Shown here piece after piece: positions 41,162-52,222 of a DNA stretch of 64,000 bases. The notes beneath the pieces are model-generated. The model did no database searches. It was given only the letters and a program-made list of their open reading frames with translations, and was not told the origin of the DNA. The position numbers and the translations under genes were made by a program. Position 1 is the stretch's first letter. Every line of letters starts with the position of its first letter. This DNA comes from Brassica napus (lineage: Eukaryota > Streptophyta > Magnoliopsida > Brassicales > Brassicaceae), in the NCBI RefSeq assembly GCF_020379485.1, contig NC_063448.1, positions 12,113,726-12,177,725 of the forward strand, read 5' to 3'.

Positions 41162-41449
41162 TCACTTTACATCAGTAGAGTTAGTGTCATAGGAAGAAGA
41201 AGCACAGGTAGAGGAACCAAGAGGAGGATAAGAGATGGCTAAGTAGATAAGCATAAGCATCAGCACCACCGGAATTCCCATCAGAAACATTGGCGGCGGT
41301 GGAAGCGGCGGAAGAACGGCCGGAAGCACCACCAAAATCACTATCACCACTGCGAGCATAAACATTGCGATGATCCTTCTTGTATAAAAACGTGAAACTT
41401 CTCTAGTTCTTTCAAAGGCTTTCAAGTTTTCTTCAATGTTCCTGCACAT
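41162..41449 (-). CDS. OSR2: OSR/ARGOS family organ-size protein
   Basis: A 95-aa protein with the OSR domain: hydrophobic helix (MFMLAVVIVILVVLPAVL), the signature LPPLPPPP, then a second hydrophobic helix. ARGOS/ARL/OSR proteins sit in the ER membrane, lower ethylene sensitivity and promote cell division or expansion. The signature makes the family clear. It is the nearer of two such genes downstream of GLU2, matching the Arabidopsis At2g41225 slot, so I label it OSR2 with caution. The bases around the start read ATGTGCAG|G, which could instead be a splice acceptor, so an upstream first exon is possible. Confidence 0.78.
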   Translation of the reverse strand: MCRNIEENLKAFERTREVSRFYTRRIIAMFMLAVVIVILVVLPAVLPPLPPPPMFLMGIPVVLMLMLIYLAISYPPLGSSTCASSSYDTNSTDVK

Positions 41450-43497
41450 AGATGTGTGTGTATATAATGTTATGTTAAGAAAAAAAAAATGTTTTGTACG
41501 TTTTTCTTTTTATGTGTGTGAGAGAGAAAGACGTTACGGCTTACAGGTGAAGCTCATGCAGTGAGTATCACCATTTGCCAATTCAGTATCCACCCAATGA
41601 CAAAACTATCCTTATTCTTTCTTTTTCATTTACTTATTTTTCATCAAAATTTCAACCAACTTGATTTTGTTCTAAATTTCACTTATGGGATCTTTGACAC
41701 GAAGTATCACCCAAAATTACCATTAAATTACTAGATTTGGTTTATCAGTGACTTGTAAATAGATTTTTATATCATTATCTTTTAAATTGATATCTTGTAA
41801 ACATTCCATATACACGTGAAAATATTGTTTGTGTAAATAACGTGATGTTTTCTTGATTTTGTTAAAACACAATATTCTCTTCTTTTTAAAGAAAAAATTA
41901 TCTCCATATTTATATAAATGTCGTTTAAAATTTGACACATTTTAGTAAAAATGAAAGGGAATCAAACAATTTTCCTATTGTTAATAAATTTTGTTTAGTA
42001 AATTGGCATTTTAATAAAGTTCCATTCAAAGTATACACATTCTGTAGGAAGTTATTTCCTTAATTCAAAAAACTTTATTTTGAATAAGATGTATTTCCTT
42101 TATTATACAGATCTTATTTTAAGATTATATTATTCTATAAATATTTATTTGTGGTGACTATTTGTATTCTATAGTATTTTTATTATTTCATTATTTCATT
42201 AAATATCAAATGGTGTTTTCTAGTTTTAGAATAATAAAACATAATTTTATATGTTTAAACTCTGCAATATTAGCTAGCAAATTTTATATAATAAAACTGA
42301 GAGAGTGTTTCAAAAATGTATCAAAAACAAAATTGGAAGAGTGTTAATTTACTTACAGTTTCTCTACAAGGTTGTGTTTCAGAAATTATAATTATATTCT
42401 ATTTTCTTAAAATAATTTTCCTATTTTCTTGTCGACATATTGCTTTATATCCGTAAATATATATTCTTAATCCGTTCTACAACGAATGTTGATTATATTT
42501 ATTAATGTTTAAAATTTTGTCATTATATATTTTGGATACGACAACCAAAAATTGTGGAAATGAGATCGAAAATCACATTTAACGAACCTACCATGTCAAT
42601 AAAGAAGTTTTAAATTGGGATTTGATTTAGAGCGGCGCCGACAAAGCATTTAAACGGTTACAATCGAAAACCAACAATTTATGAATCTAACTTTTCAATA
42701 AAAGAAAATTTTAAATTGAGATTCGATTTAAAACGGCGCTGACATAATCAGTAAAACGGTAACAATCAATAATAATTCAGATTGGATCGGACAAAAAAAA
42801 AATTTAATTAAAATAATTATAATGCAAAAGTTTTAGGTATTCGAATGCCGATATTCACTAAACATTAAAATTACATTTATTGTATAACATTTTGAATTAG
42901 GGTTTTGATGATACATGTTACAATTCGTTTGAATTATATCAGATATCTTTAGATTGACATATCTTGATACACAAATCAAGTATTAACCTAATTACCAACA
43001 AGCTGAGGCTTTTTACGTCAAAATTTATTAAATATTTGAGTGGAAAAGTAGTTTATAGAATTATAGTACATCGTTTTATATTTTTCATAGTTATGTTTAT
43101 TCATAGGTTAAAAAGTATATTTTCTCTGTCTTAGGCATAATATCAGTTTTCTCCAACACTCGGTAATATATATTTTACTCTCTTTTATTTACATATATAT
43201 GATTTAAAGTTTTTTGAGAAAAAAAAACTATTTTCTTCTAAAATTTTAGCATTGAACTAATTTATGAAGCTACTTTTTAATCGAATAATATTGTTTGATG
43301 ATTACTTATGTTTCTCAGTTTGGCGCTTTGGTTTGAACAAAACATGAACCAATAAAAACAAGATAATTTTGAAATTTATATAAAAAAGGGTCTTAAAGGT
43401 TCAACAAATGGATGCAAATTCTCAATAAAATTCAAGAAAATAGTACCATACTTTAATATTGTAGTTTGTGTACTAAATGAATGGTTAAAATGTGATA
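41450..43497. other. AT-rich intergenic DNA
   Basis: 41450-41600 is the leader/promoter of the OSR2-like gene. The remainder is AT-rich without genes. At 42570-42640 and 42660-42740 a phrase (GATTYGATTTARARCGGCGCYGAC) occurs twice about 90 bp apart, indicating a small diverged tandem duplication. Confidence 0.4.
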
Positions 43498-44375
43498 TCT
43501 AATCTATTAATTTAGAGTCCTACTTTTTATCTACATAAAATAGTTGTCATTTAAATTTTGGACCTATTCAAATTTCATTAGACATTTAAGTTTTGGACGC
43601 CTTATATTATTCTTTGGTACAACAATACATATGTGTAGGATAAACAGAAACGTTAAATTCTAAACATACGTGACTTTTGTTGAGAGAATACATACCGGAA
43701 GCAAATTATCATTTCTCTACCATGTTTCTTGCACAATGGTGCATAACCCATTAACTGTTTAATGTTGGTCTAAACTGATACTAAATCAGCACTATAATTC
43801 AAAATCAAAAATAGGTGATGGTTCAAACGGAACCATTCTCGTGATGGCAATGACAGTAAACATATACTAACCAAAGAATGTTACTTTAGATACAATCAAC
43901 TTCTCATGAGAGTGATATTGAACATATTTAATAAATAAAAAATTATACAAAATCTAAACAATAAATCAAATTATGAAGAAGTTTAAAATATTTATCACAT
44001 ATATTTAAACAAATCTGACTTCCAAATCCGGCAATATATTTAATAAATCAAAACTTACTTATCCTTTTTCAAAAAAATTCAAAACTTCCTTATGCAAAAT
44101 CTAAACAATAAATCAAATAATAATAAAAGTAGAATATTTAAAAACTCGAATTTTTTAGAAAATTTAGTAACAAAATTTCCAAAAATTAAGATTTTTTCTA
44201 AAAACATCAATATTTTATCACGATATTAGATTATATAACCAAATTTGTTATACGGATAATGTGAGACTTTGGTGAAGAAAACAATAAACAAATACATGTT
44301 TATAAAATATTAAGGTTAAATATTTTTTAAAATCAAATAAAAATAAACCCGCGTTTAGCGCGGATAATAGTCTAG
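43498..44375 (+). mobile_element. Non-autonomous Helitron, 878 bp
   Basis: Begins TCTAATCTATTAATTTAG after an A at 43497. Ends with hairpin CCGCGTTTAGCGCGG, a short spacer and CTAG at 44372-44375, followed by T. No coding capacity. The A/T insertion site, 5' TC and 3' hairpin-CTAG support a complete non-autonomous Helitron. Confidence 0.8.
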
Positions 44376-45337
44376 TAATGCTTTTAAATAGAAAGACTAC
44401 ATTATTTGGAACAATCAAAATGTTTGTTTTTGATGTGGATAATGCAGTTATGTTTATCTTTGGGTTACAAATAAAGGTTTTGAAGAAAATAATAAAATAG
44501 TTAGTGGCCTATTCAACACTAAGAAAACAACTCAATCATTAAAATTATTACGAAATGGCAATCTAGTATTTTCTTTTTCATATGATCCGTTCAATTAACA
44601 CTTGTGTTGATGTTCTAGCTAGGAATTTAATCACAACTCAAACTTAACTGAACTTGTTTTATTGTTATCATAACTTTTTAAAACGCTTTGTTATCCCTGA
44701 TAAATACATATATTTTAGCCGGCAAAAAATAACATTGTTAGCTTGGCTCGTTTATTTGTTGTCCATCGCTTTTCTCATAGATGCATTCATCCATTCTTAC
44801 CAATGTATAACATTTAATTTTCTTTTCTAAATAACATTTTTTTTTGTATATGGTTATAGATGTTTGTTTAATCATTTAAAAAAAAAATAATATGTGTAAG
44901 GATTTGTATCGTCTCGTTCCTAATGTCTTATCCTAAACTATTTTTAAATTTAATATATCAATAGCATTATTTACTCTATTTAAGAAGATGTATATTTTGG
45001 TGTTTCTGCATATACTAAAAATATTAAATTTGATTATAAATATAATATTTTTGGTATACCAATTTTTATTATATTAATCCAAAATTTAATAAACACAATT
45101 AGTGTTATAAATTTATAATTTACCACTAATGTTTAATAAAATACATAGAATATTTCTTATGAAACAATTTTTAGAACATTGATCTTCAAAGAAAATATTA
45201 TCTAAAGCAGTATACTACTTGACCAATTATTGTTTTATAATTTTTCAAAAATTATAAAAATATAGTTTCTCTGATATCATTTTTAAGAAATTTTTTAAAA
45301 TACACTAAGTTAGATACTATTTTCAAAAATACATTTA
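44376..45337. other. AT-rich intergenic DNA, no gene seen
   Basis: No open frame or element ends could be supported here. Confidence 0.4.
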
Positions 45338-45677
45338 GGGTGTGATTGGTTGAAGCTGTAACTTTCTATTTTTTGCTCTAAGATTTAGGCTTTAAATTTT
45401 TAGCTTTGACTTTAATTTATTTTGCTGTAGAATTTTTTTCAGAGCACTAAATAAAAAGCTCTAGAGAAAGTGTTTTCTAAAGCTAACATATTTTCTATTT
45501 TAATGTTTTGGATTTGGATTCAATTTTAAAAATAAAAGCACGATTGCTTTTAAAAATGGATGCAGAAATTAAAAGTCTGTCTACAACTTCTAAAATAAAA
45601 GCATGATTGCTTTAAAAGATGGCTCTAGAAATTAAAAAAGATGTCCACAGCTTCTAAATACACTACCAATCACCCCC
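45338..45677. mobile_element. Tourist-like MITE (PIF/Harbinger type)
   Basis: Left end GGGTGTGATTGGTTGAAGCTG; the right end in reverse complement is GGGGGTGATTGGTAGTG, and a GAAGCTGT motif is shared further in. Flanked by TTA on both sides (45335-45337 and 45678-45680), the usual 3-bp target-site duplication of PIF/Harbinger MITEs. 340 bp, noncoding. Confidence 0.8.
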
Positions 45678-45837
45678 TTAACTAATTTTTTAGGTTTAGT
45701 GATTATTGTTTAGGGTTTAGGTTTTGTGATTATTGTTTAGAGTTTAGTATTTAGGAGGTGGATAATTTGAAAATATAAATTATTTATAAAAAAAATTCTC
45801 TATAATAAATTTAAAATATTTATGAAAATGATTATTA

Positions 45838-47045
45838 TTTATAAATAAATTTGAAAATAGTATAAAATTTGAGATAAAATTAAAATTTAAGGTATTCGAT
45901 TTTAGAGGAATTACGGATTTTGATCCAGAACCTTGTAATATTAAAAAAAAGGTTTGAATTCTCCCGTCCTCTTCTGACACAGTCAAAACTATCATTCAAA
46001 TAAGATTTTACCGTATGTTATATGTCAAAAGTAATAAGCTAAACTAGTAGAGTTAAATCTGTAATTTGGTTTAAACATTTGCATTGTAAATATAAATATT
46101 ATTTGTGAGAAAATGAAAAAAGAAACGAGACATTTGTCATGAAAGAAATCGAAGCATTAATGTCATCTCTAATTGTTACCATCATTTTTTTTTTCTCAAA
46201 ATGAGATAAATTCAAAATAAATTTACATTTTTCTCTAACGGTTGTCCTCATTTTTATCCTCAAAAAGTATAATTTCATTTTTTTTATGTTTTTACTATTT
46301 ATTATTAATTCTAAATAATGGTTATTATTTTATATAACTTACAAATTTTACCCCAAATCTTTACTACAAATTCTAAAAAAAGATAAAAAAGGGTTATTTA
46401 AACTTATAATTATGTTATAAAAATAAATTTAAAAAAGGGTTATTTAAACTTATAATTATGTTATAAAAATAAATTTGAAAATTGTATAAAATTTGAGATA
46501 AAATTAAAACTTATGGTATTCAATTTTAGAGGATTTACGGGTTTTGATCCAAAACCTCGTAATATTAAAAAAAAAAAAGGTTTGAATTCTCCCATCCTCT
46601 TCTAACACAATCAAAACTATCACTCAAATAAGATTTTACCATATGTTATCTGTCAAAAGTAATAAGCTAAACTAGTAGAGCTAAATCTGTAATTTGGTTT
46701 AAACATTTGCATTGTAAATACAAATATTATTTGTGAGAAAATGAAAAAAGAAAGAGACATTTTTCATGAAAGAAATCAAAGCACTAATGTCATCTCTAAT
46801 GGTTACCTTCATTTTTTCCTCAAAATGAGATAAATTCAAAATAAGTTTACATTTTACTCCAATGGTTCTCTTCTTTTTTCTCCTAAAAAAATTTCAAATA
46901 TATTATGTTTTTACTATTTATTACTAATTCTAAATAATGGTTATTATTTTATATAACTTACAAATTTTACCCAAAATCTTTACTACAAATTTTACTACAA
47001 ATTCTAAAAAAGATACAAGTGTTTATTTAAACTTATAATTATATT
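45838..47045. repeat. Tandem duplication, period about 625 bp
   Basis: Two diverged direct copies: about 45838-46425 and 46463-47045. Matching landmarks are TATAAAATTTGAGATAAAAT (45861 and 46485) and GTAATAAGCTAAACTAGTAG (46031 and 46659), 624-628 bp apart. At the junction a unit of about 48 bp (AAGGGTTATTTAAACTTATA) is itself doubled (46386-46475). Both copies contain an AT-rich MITE-like core (CATCTCTAATKGTTACC ... CTCAAAATGAGAT). Confidence 0.8.
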
Positions 47046-47485
47046 ATGAAAGTATTAATAATTTTTTTAAACTATAAAACAAATCTTGAGTTTTTAAGAT
47101 ATAAAACAAAATTATATAAAAATTTAAAGACTAATTTATAAATTAAAAGGCTAAACACAAAATAATTTACTATTGGAAAATATTTTCCCCATTTTCTGAT
47201 GTCCCTCAGAATGAGGGACTATTGGAGATAGTCTGATCAACTAAATAAACCAATTTGTTAAAACAAGAGGAAGAGCTTGCGTGTTACAAATTAAAATCCG
47301 AAATCAATTTTGACCATATTCTAAGAATCTAATTGTGTGTCAAGGACTAATGAATAGATGGCACATCCGTCGTTTGACTCTGTCTCCCGGACATCAAAGG
47401 ACGATTCCCTAGTTTTCCAGTGCGTGATAATTGTGATTAACATATGTGGGCTCCACTCCACACTAAACCCACGTAAAAATAATTA
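47046..47485. other. Intergenic DNA between repeats
   Basis: 47190-47235 carries CCCTCAGAATGAGGGA, an inverted repeat near ATTGGAGATAGTCT, probably the right end of a MITE whose left end is in the tandem duplication. Otherwise nothing is seen. Confidence 0.35.
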
Positions 47486-47747
47486 CTCCATCCGTCTTTT
47501 AATATAAGTCGTTTTAACATTATGCACATAGATTAAAAAATCATTAATTTTTTATATTTTTAAATAAAAACATCATTAATTATTTATCTAACCACAAATC
47601 AACCAATAATAAAATAGAAAGATATATTATCATTAGTCATATAACATTAAGTGTTAATAAATTTTACATAAAAAAAACCGAAAAACGGCATATAATTTGG
47701 AACATAACAAATTTTTTAAAACGACTTATATTAAAAAATTGAAGGAA
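47486..47747. mobile_element. Stowaway-like MITE (Tc1/mariner type)
   Basis: Left end CTCCATCCGTCTTTTAATAT then AAGTCGTTTTA; right end in reverse complement TTCCTTCAATTTTTTAATAT then AAGTCGTTTTA. Flanked by TA on both sides (47484-47485, 47748-47749). This is the classic CTCCNTCCG Stowaway pattern, 262 bp, noncoding. Confidence 0.82.
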
Positions 47748-47916
47748 TATTGTTTTACAAACAAAAATTATTAGATAAACAAGCAGATAGAGATGGTAAA
47801 TGTATCAATAATAAACAAGTATAATAATAATAATAAATAGTTTTCATTATGAATGTTTTTGGTACCAAATTGCGGTGTTGCATTGATCTGGACTACCTAT
47901 ATTTTCATCAGTATTA

Positions 47917-48165
47917 GCATCTCCAATTCCACTCTATTTTCCCTTTTAAAATAGAGTTTAGAGTAAAAATGTTCTAATGGTATTTTATTTTTTACTCTAT
48001 AATAGTGTAAACTTATTTTTTACTCTATACATAGTGTAATTTTTTATTTTTTTGTTCATCATTCTATTTTTCACTCTAAAATAGAGTACCATTAGAGCAA
48101 CATTCAACTCTATTATAGAGTTACTCTATTCGGAGGAAAAAATAGAGTATAATGGAGATGGTCTT
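47917..48165. mobile_element. MITE-like element with 7-bp flanking repeat
   Basis: Terminal motifs GCATCTCCAATTCCACTCTA and, in reverse complement of the right end, CCATCTCCATTATACTCTAT are inverted relatives. AGTATTA flanks both sides exactly (47910-47916 and 48166-48172). Interior repeats of ACTCTATTTT/AAAATAGAGT. It is related by its termini to the insert at 8026-8290. Confidence 0.72.
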
Positions 48166-49869
48166 AGTATTATCATACATTGGTTCAGATCCAATATCAA
48201 GTCTAGCATTTAACCTCTTGGGTTCTTTCTTAGGCATCTTATGGTTTTTAAAACAGTTTCAACTTCATTTCATTTTATATTTTAAATTTTCTTACCGAGT
48301 AGTTTTTTTCTCTAACATTCTTTTATTTTAAATTTCAAACTAAATTTGTTTAAAAATTGAATAATCGTATTTACCTTTTCTTCTTCATTCATCATACTAT
48401 TCTATACTCTTAAGTTCAATTTCAGTTCGTATTCACCACCTAGTTTTATTTTATTTTATTTTGAGCAACAAACAAAACAGAAAAATACAATAAAAATATT
48501 TTTATAACTAAAATGGTACTTTTAACGGCAATGATTCACCAATTTTGGTTTGGTTAATTTTTGATTTAAAATATACCGTTATGTCGTCTAAAATGTCAAT
48601 ATTTTAATTTGCGGAGAAAATCTTCAGTATAGGTTAAGAAGAAAAATTACATACATACTATAAGAGCATCTCCAAAAAACACTCTATTTTGAAGTTTCTA
48701 AAACACTATATTTAAAGTTTAAAGATGTTGTTCTCCAAAAGCAAAACTTCAAACTTAACTTCAAAATTATTTGTATTTTATATTATGGTCCTTATATTTG
48801 TCATAACTAATTTAAATTCATAAAACTTTTAGTAACACATATATAAATTATTACAACAATATTAATTAGTAAAATATTGTATTAAAATATAAAACTTTAA
48901 ATAGAAATAATATAATTAATGTTAAACTTCAAGAAAAATACCATAAGATTTCATAAAATTATTTTTGTAAAGCATATACGATCATCTAGTGCATTTCGAA
49001 GTTAAAATGACTCTTTTTATTTTAAATTTATAGATTAAGAGCTAAAAATTGTTGAAATCAGGTGATATTAAAACTTGTAAATACATTAGATCTGAAAAAG
49101 AAAGTAAAAGAGGAAAAGAAAATATTGCTAAGATACTTAACTTCTATCGATGATATCAATATTCGTGAATACATTCGATCTAAACAAGAAAGAACTGTGC
49201 GAAAATACATTAAAAACAACAACAACTATCTTCGGTTACATAAAATTTGTTTGGACAATATTTTGGAGATTTTGGAGGTTCCGGACCAAATTTACGTGAC
49301 TATTAGTGTTGTTGATATTTAAATTTGTGAAATAGTTATGTTTTCATGTAATTTTTAAAAGTCTTTGTGCTAGGTTTCTTTTTTATATTGTTGTTGTCTA
49401 GTTTAAATCTTATTTTAAAATTTTATTTAATTTTATGCGTAAAAATTAAATTTTTAAAAAAAAATTAAAATATTTATGAGATACAAATCTTTTAAGGATT
49501 AAAACGATAAACGAAAAAATATTTAAGAATTAAATTTGAAGTTTCTATTTGGAAAGCAAAAAAACTTCAAATGGCTTCTATTTAATTTAAAAAAAAATCT
49601 TATACAAGTCGTGTTGTCGCGCTTATAAGAAGTAATAAAAAATAAAACAAAAGAAGGAAAGAAAAAAATCAAAGAAAGGTAACTAAATTTATACGAAATC
49701 ATTCAAAATAAACTCGGAGATCTATCAGTCACATGAGATGATCTTACTTGCACGAAACTAAAAGCTCTTAATCTGCTTCTTACACATGCATATATAGACA
49801 CACTTATACATAATTGTTTAATGCATATATAAATGTACGGTCGGTGCTGAAGTCGGCGAACATCACTCA
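48166..49869. other. AT-rich DNA with a degenerate repeat
   Basis: From 48664 the sequence reads GAGCATCTCCAAAAAACACT, the same terminal motif as the neighbouring MITE family, suggesting another, longer member running to roughly 49580. Inside it a plus-strand frame (49062-49322, 86 aa, Lys/Ile/Asn-rich) may be a relic of a transposon ORF; I recognise no domain. 49640-49869 is the 3' flank of the OSR1-like gene. Confidence 0.4.
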
Positions 49870-50145
49870 TCAGGGGTCGAGAGGTTCTACTTCCACGGTG
49901 AGGCTAGGCTCATTAGAAGGAGAAAAAGCCAAGAAAATGAGGAGAATCATGAGCAGAAGAGGGAGAAGGAGGAGCGTCGATGGAGGCGGTGGAAGCGGCG
50001 GTAGGAACGGTGGCAAAATCAGAAGGAACAGACAGAGAAAGAGAATAACTGCGACGGATCTCGCCGTGATAAAAGAAATTCCGGGCAAACTCATTGTTGG
50101 CTTGGGTGTGACTTCGAATCTCAGCCGGTGATTATGTACCCTCAT
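49870..50145 (-). CDS. OSR1: OSR/ARGOS family organ-size protein
   Basis: Single-exon frame of 91 aa. N-terminal basic segment (MRVHNHRLRFEVTPKPT), then a hydrophobic helix, the OSR signature LPPFLPPLPPPP, and a second hydrophobic helix (LLLLPLLLMILLIFLAF) with a short acidic tail. As in ARGOS relatives, it should be an ER-membrane protein that promotes organ growth and dampens ethylene response. It lies beyond the OSR2-like gene in the order expected for Arabidopsis At2g41230, hence OSR1. A plus-strand frame over the same bases (49814-50131) is an antisense shadow caused by GC-rich Pro/Leu codons. Confidence 0.85.
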   Translation of the reverse strand: MRVHNHRLRFEVTPKPTMSLPGISFITARSVAVILFLCLFLLILPPFLPPLPPPPSTLLLLPLLLMILLIFLAFSPSNEPSLTVEVEPLDP

Positions 50146-51660
50146 TATCCATTAGTATGTTTATCAAAGCAATTTTTTAATGACTTTGATCCTTTTGCCT
50201 TTGTGCCTGCCTCTAATTATATAGTGGGCAATTGGCAAAGTTGGAATATCTGTTTATAATATGTGTGTATACGTATGTATATCCGGTTTATTTTACCCCC
50301 AAAAATGTAAATATTTTTCCATATTTAGTAGTAACACATTGCTACTAATTTTTTTAATTTTATTTTATGAGTATATCAAACAGTTTTGGTATACATGATT
50401 TGTTGATACATATTATTATTTTCTCTATTTCAATATTAAGATTTTGAAGATTTTTTATTTTCCTAATGTAATTTGTTTTCAAAATCTGCTTTAAAAATTA
50501 ATTAACTAATTAATATTTATTTTTTAAAAAATTAAAGTAAAAACTTGAAACATGATTATTATTGACTCTTTTTGTTCTTTAATCAAATACGAAAGACAAA
50601 GTGCTGTTTTTTAATAAAATATAAAAAATGATATGTTTATTTTTAATTAAAATAATTTATAGATTGCAATAGAGGGAGTTGTGATTTGTTTTTGACGTGT
50701 TGCAATATTACGCTTTTAACTTTTATCGTTGATTTTATGTATATGTAACTAGATTTTGATCTATCCTTAAAAGAGTGTTAAAAGAACATGTATATTTTTT
50801 GTTTTACAATTTTTTTTAGAAATTTAATTTTTTTATTTATGTTTTTAGTCATATTTCTGTTAAATGATTAATAATTTTTTAATAATTATATTAAAATAGT
50901 TGGACCATACCTATATCGATATGCTACGTTGCTGTTTTAATAGAATAGATACACTGTAATAGCCATTTTCTAGCGTTAATAAATTGATCCTGTCCAATTA
51001 AATAAAAAGGGATTTCCGATGACCAAGTTCCAATATGCAGTATACTAATAAATATTTTATAGGTTATACTTATAACCCACAGAAAAAGTCAGACTAATTA
51101 GTTACGAAATTTATTATTTTGCATTAGGGGGGATATAAATGCATGTCAAGAAATGTGCAAAAAGAGTAATTCCAAAGTACCGGTTTCATGCCACAGCTGT
51201 GGTATCACTGATATGTCCTGATTCAAGTAATCAACCAATTTCACTCTCCTGCCTCGTTTGTTGCTTCAACCATAATTGTGGTATAAGTAAATCGTATGAT
51301 GTTGTTAAAAACAAAAGTAAATTGTTTGCTAAATATTACAATATGTTTGCTTGTATGTGTTAATTGAAATAAGCATTCTGTAACGGATAAAATTCTTTTC
51401 TATTTTGACCCAACAAAAAAATATTTAATTTAGTGACATGGCTATTCTTTGCATCGAAATTTCTAGAAGAATAAAAGCTAAGCAAATATTTTAACGAGGC
51501 AACGAGAATAGGTAGATGCATGAACATCCCCAAAAGCTTTAGGTAGATATTATAGGTAAGTTGACGGTGACCGGAGGCTGATGCACTTTTCTGTACATAG
51601 TTTTCGTAGTTCCCAAGGAGGTTCTTTGTCTTAATTCTCCTTCTTGAGAAAATCACAAAC
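50146..51660. other. AT-rich intergenic DNA
   Basis: 50146-50300 is the promoter/leader of the OSR1-like gene. No other gene can be supported; short frames at 51139-51363 (plus) and 51360-51656 (minus) have no recognisable features. Confidence 0.4.
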
Positions 51661-51667
51661 TACATAT

Positions 51668-52222
51668 TAGGCCTGAACGTTTTTAACTCAACCCGAAGTA
51701 CCGATCTTAACCCGAACCAGAAAAACCGAAACCGAATCCGAACTGTTTAACAAAAATATTCGAATGGGACTAATGAGCTTACTACTTTGAATTTTGGTTA
51801 TAACTCAAACCGAACCGAAATCCGAATTATGATCCGAAGATATCTGAAATTAGTTAAATATGTTAATGTTTTTATATATATTAAGGTGATTTAGATATTT
51901 TAGAGTATTCAAAATATTTTTGTAGTTTGTTTTATTTGTTATTTTGAATATTTTTTAGTTAATGTAGATAGTTTAACTAATTTTTAATTAGATTTGTAAA
52001 TAATTTATATATTTTGAAAATTTTTTGGTCAATTTTCGAGGTTTTTTAAAAAATATTTTTGTACGATTTTAAACATTGGTTAAATCCGATCTGAACCGAA
52101 CCCAGAAAAAACTAAACCGAACCCGATCCGATAATTAGTAAAAACCAAATGGTACTTATGAGCATAACACCGAAAATCAGAAAATCCGAATCACCCGGAC
52201 CGAAACCGAACGCCCATGCCTA
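51668..52222. repeat. CCGAA-rich repeat with inverted ends
   Basis: Ends read TAGGCCTGAACGTTT and, in reverse complement, TAGGCATGGGCGTTCGG. The flanks inside are rich in AACCGAA/CCCGAA and surround an AT-rich core. Similar ACCCGAAC-type sequence recurs at 52320-52440, 61340-61420 and 63230-63350. It is a common Brassicaceae noncoding repeat type; the superfamily is uncertain. Confidence 0.5.

Noticed and set aside
49814..50131. 105-aa plus-strand frame rich in Arg/Gly
   Set aside because: Lies antisense to the OSR1-like gene; the minus strand carries the family signature LPPLPPPP.
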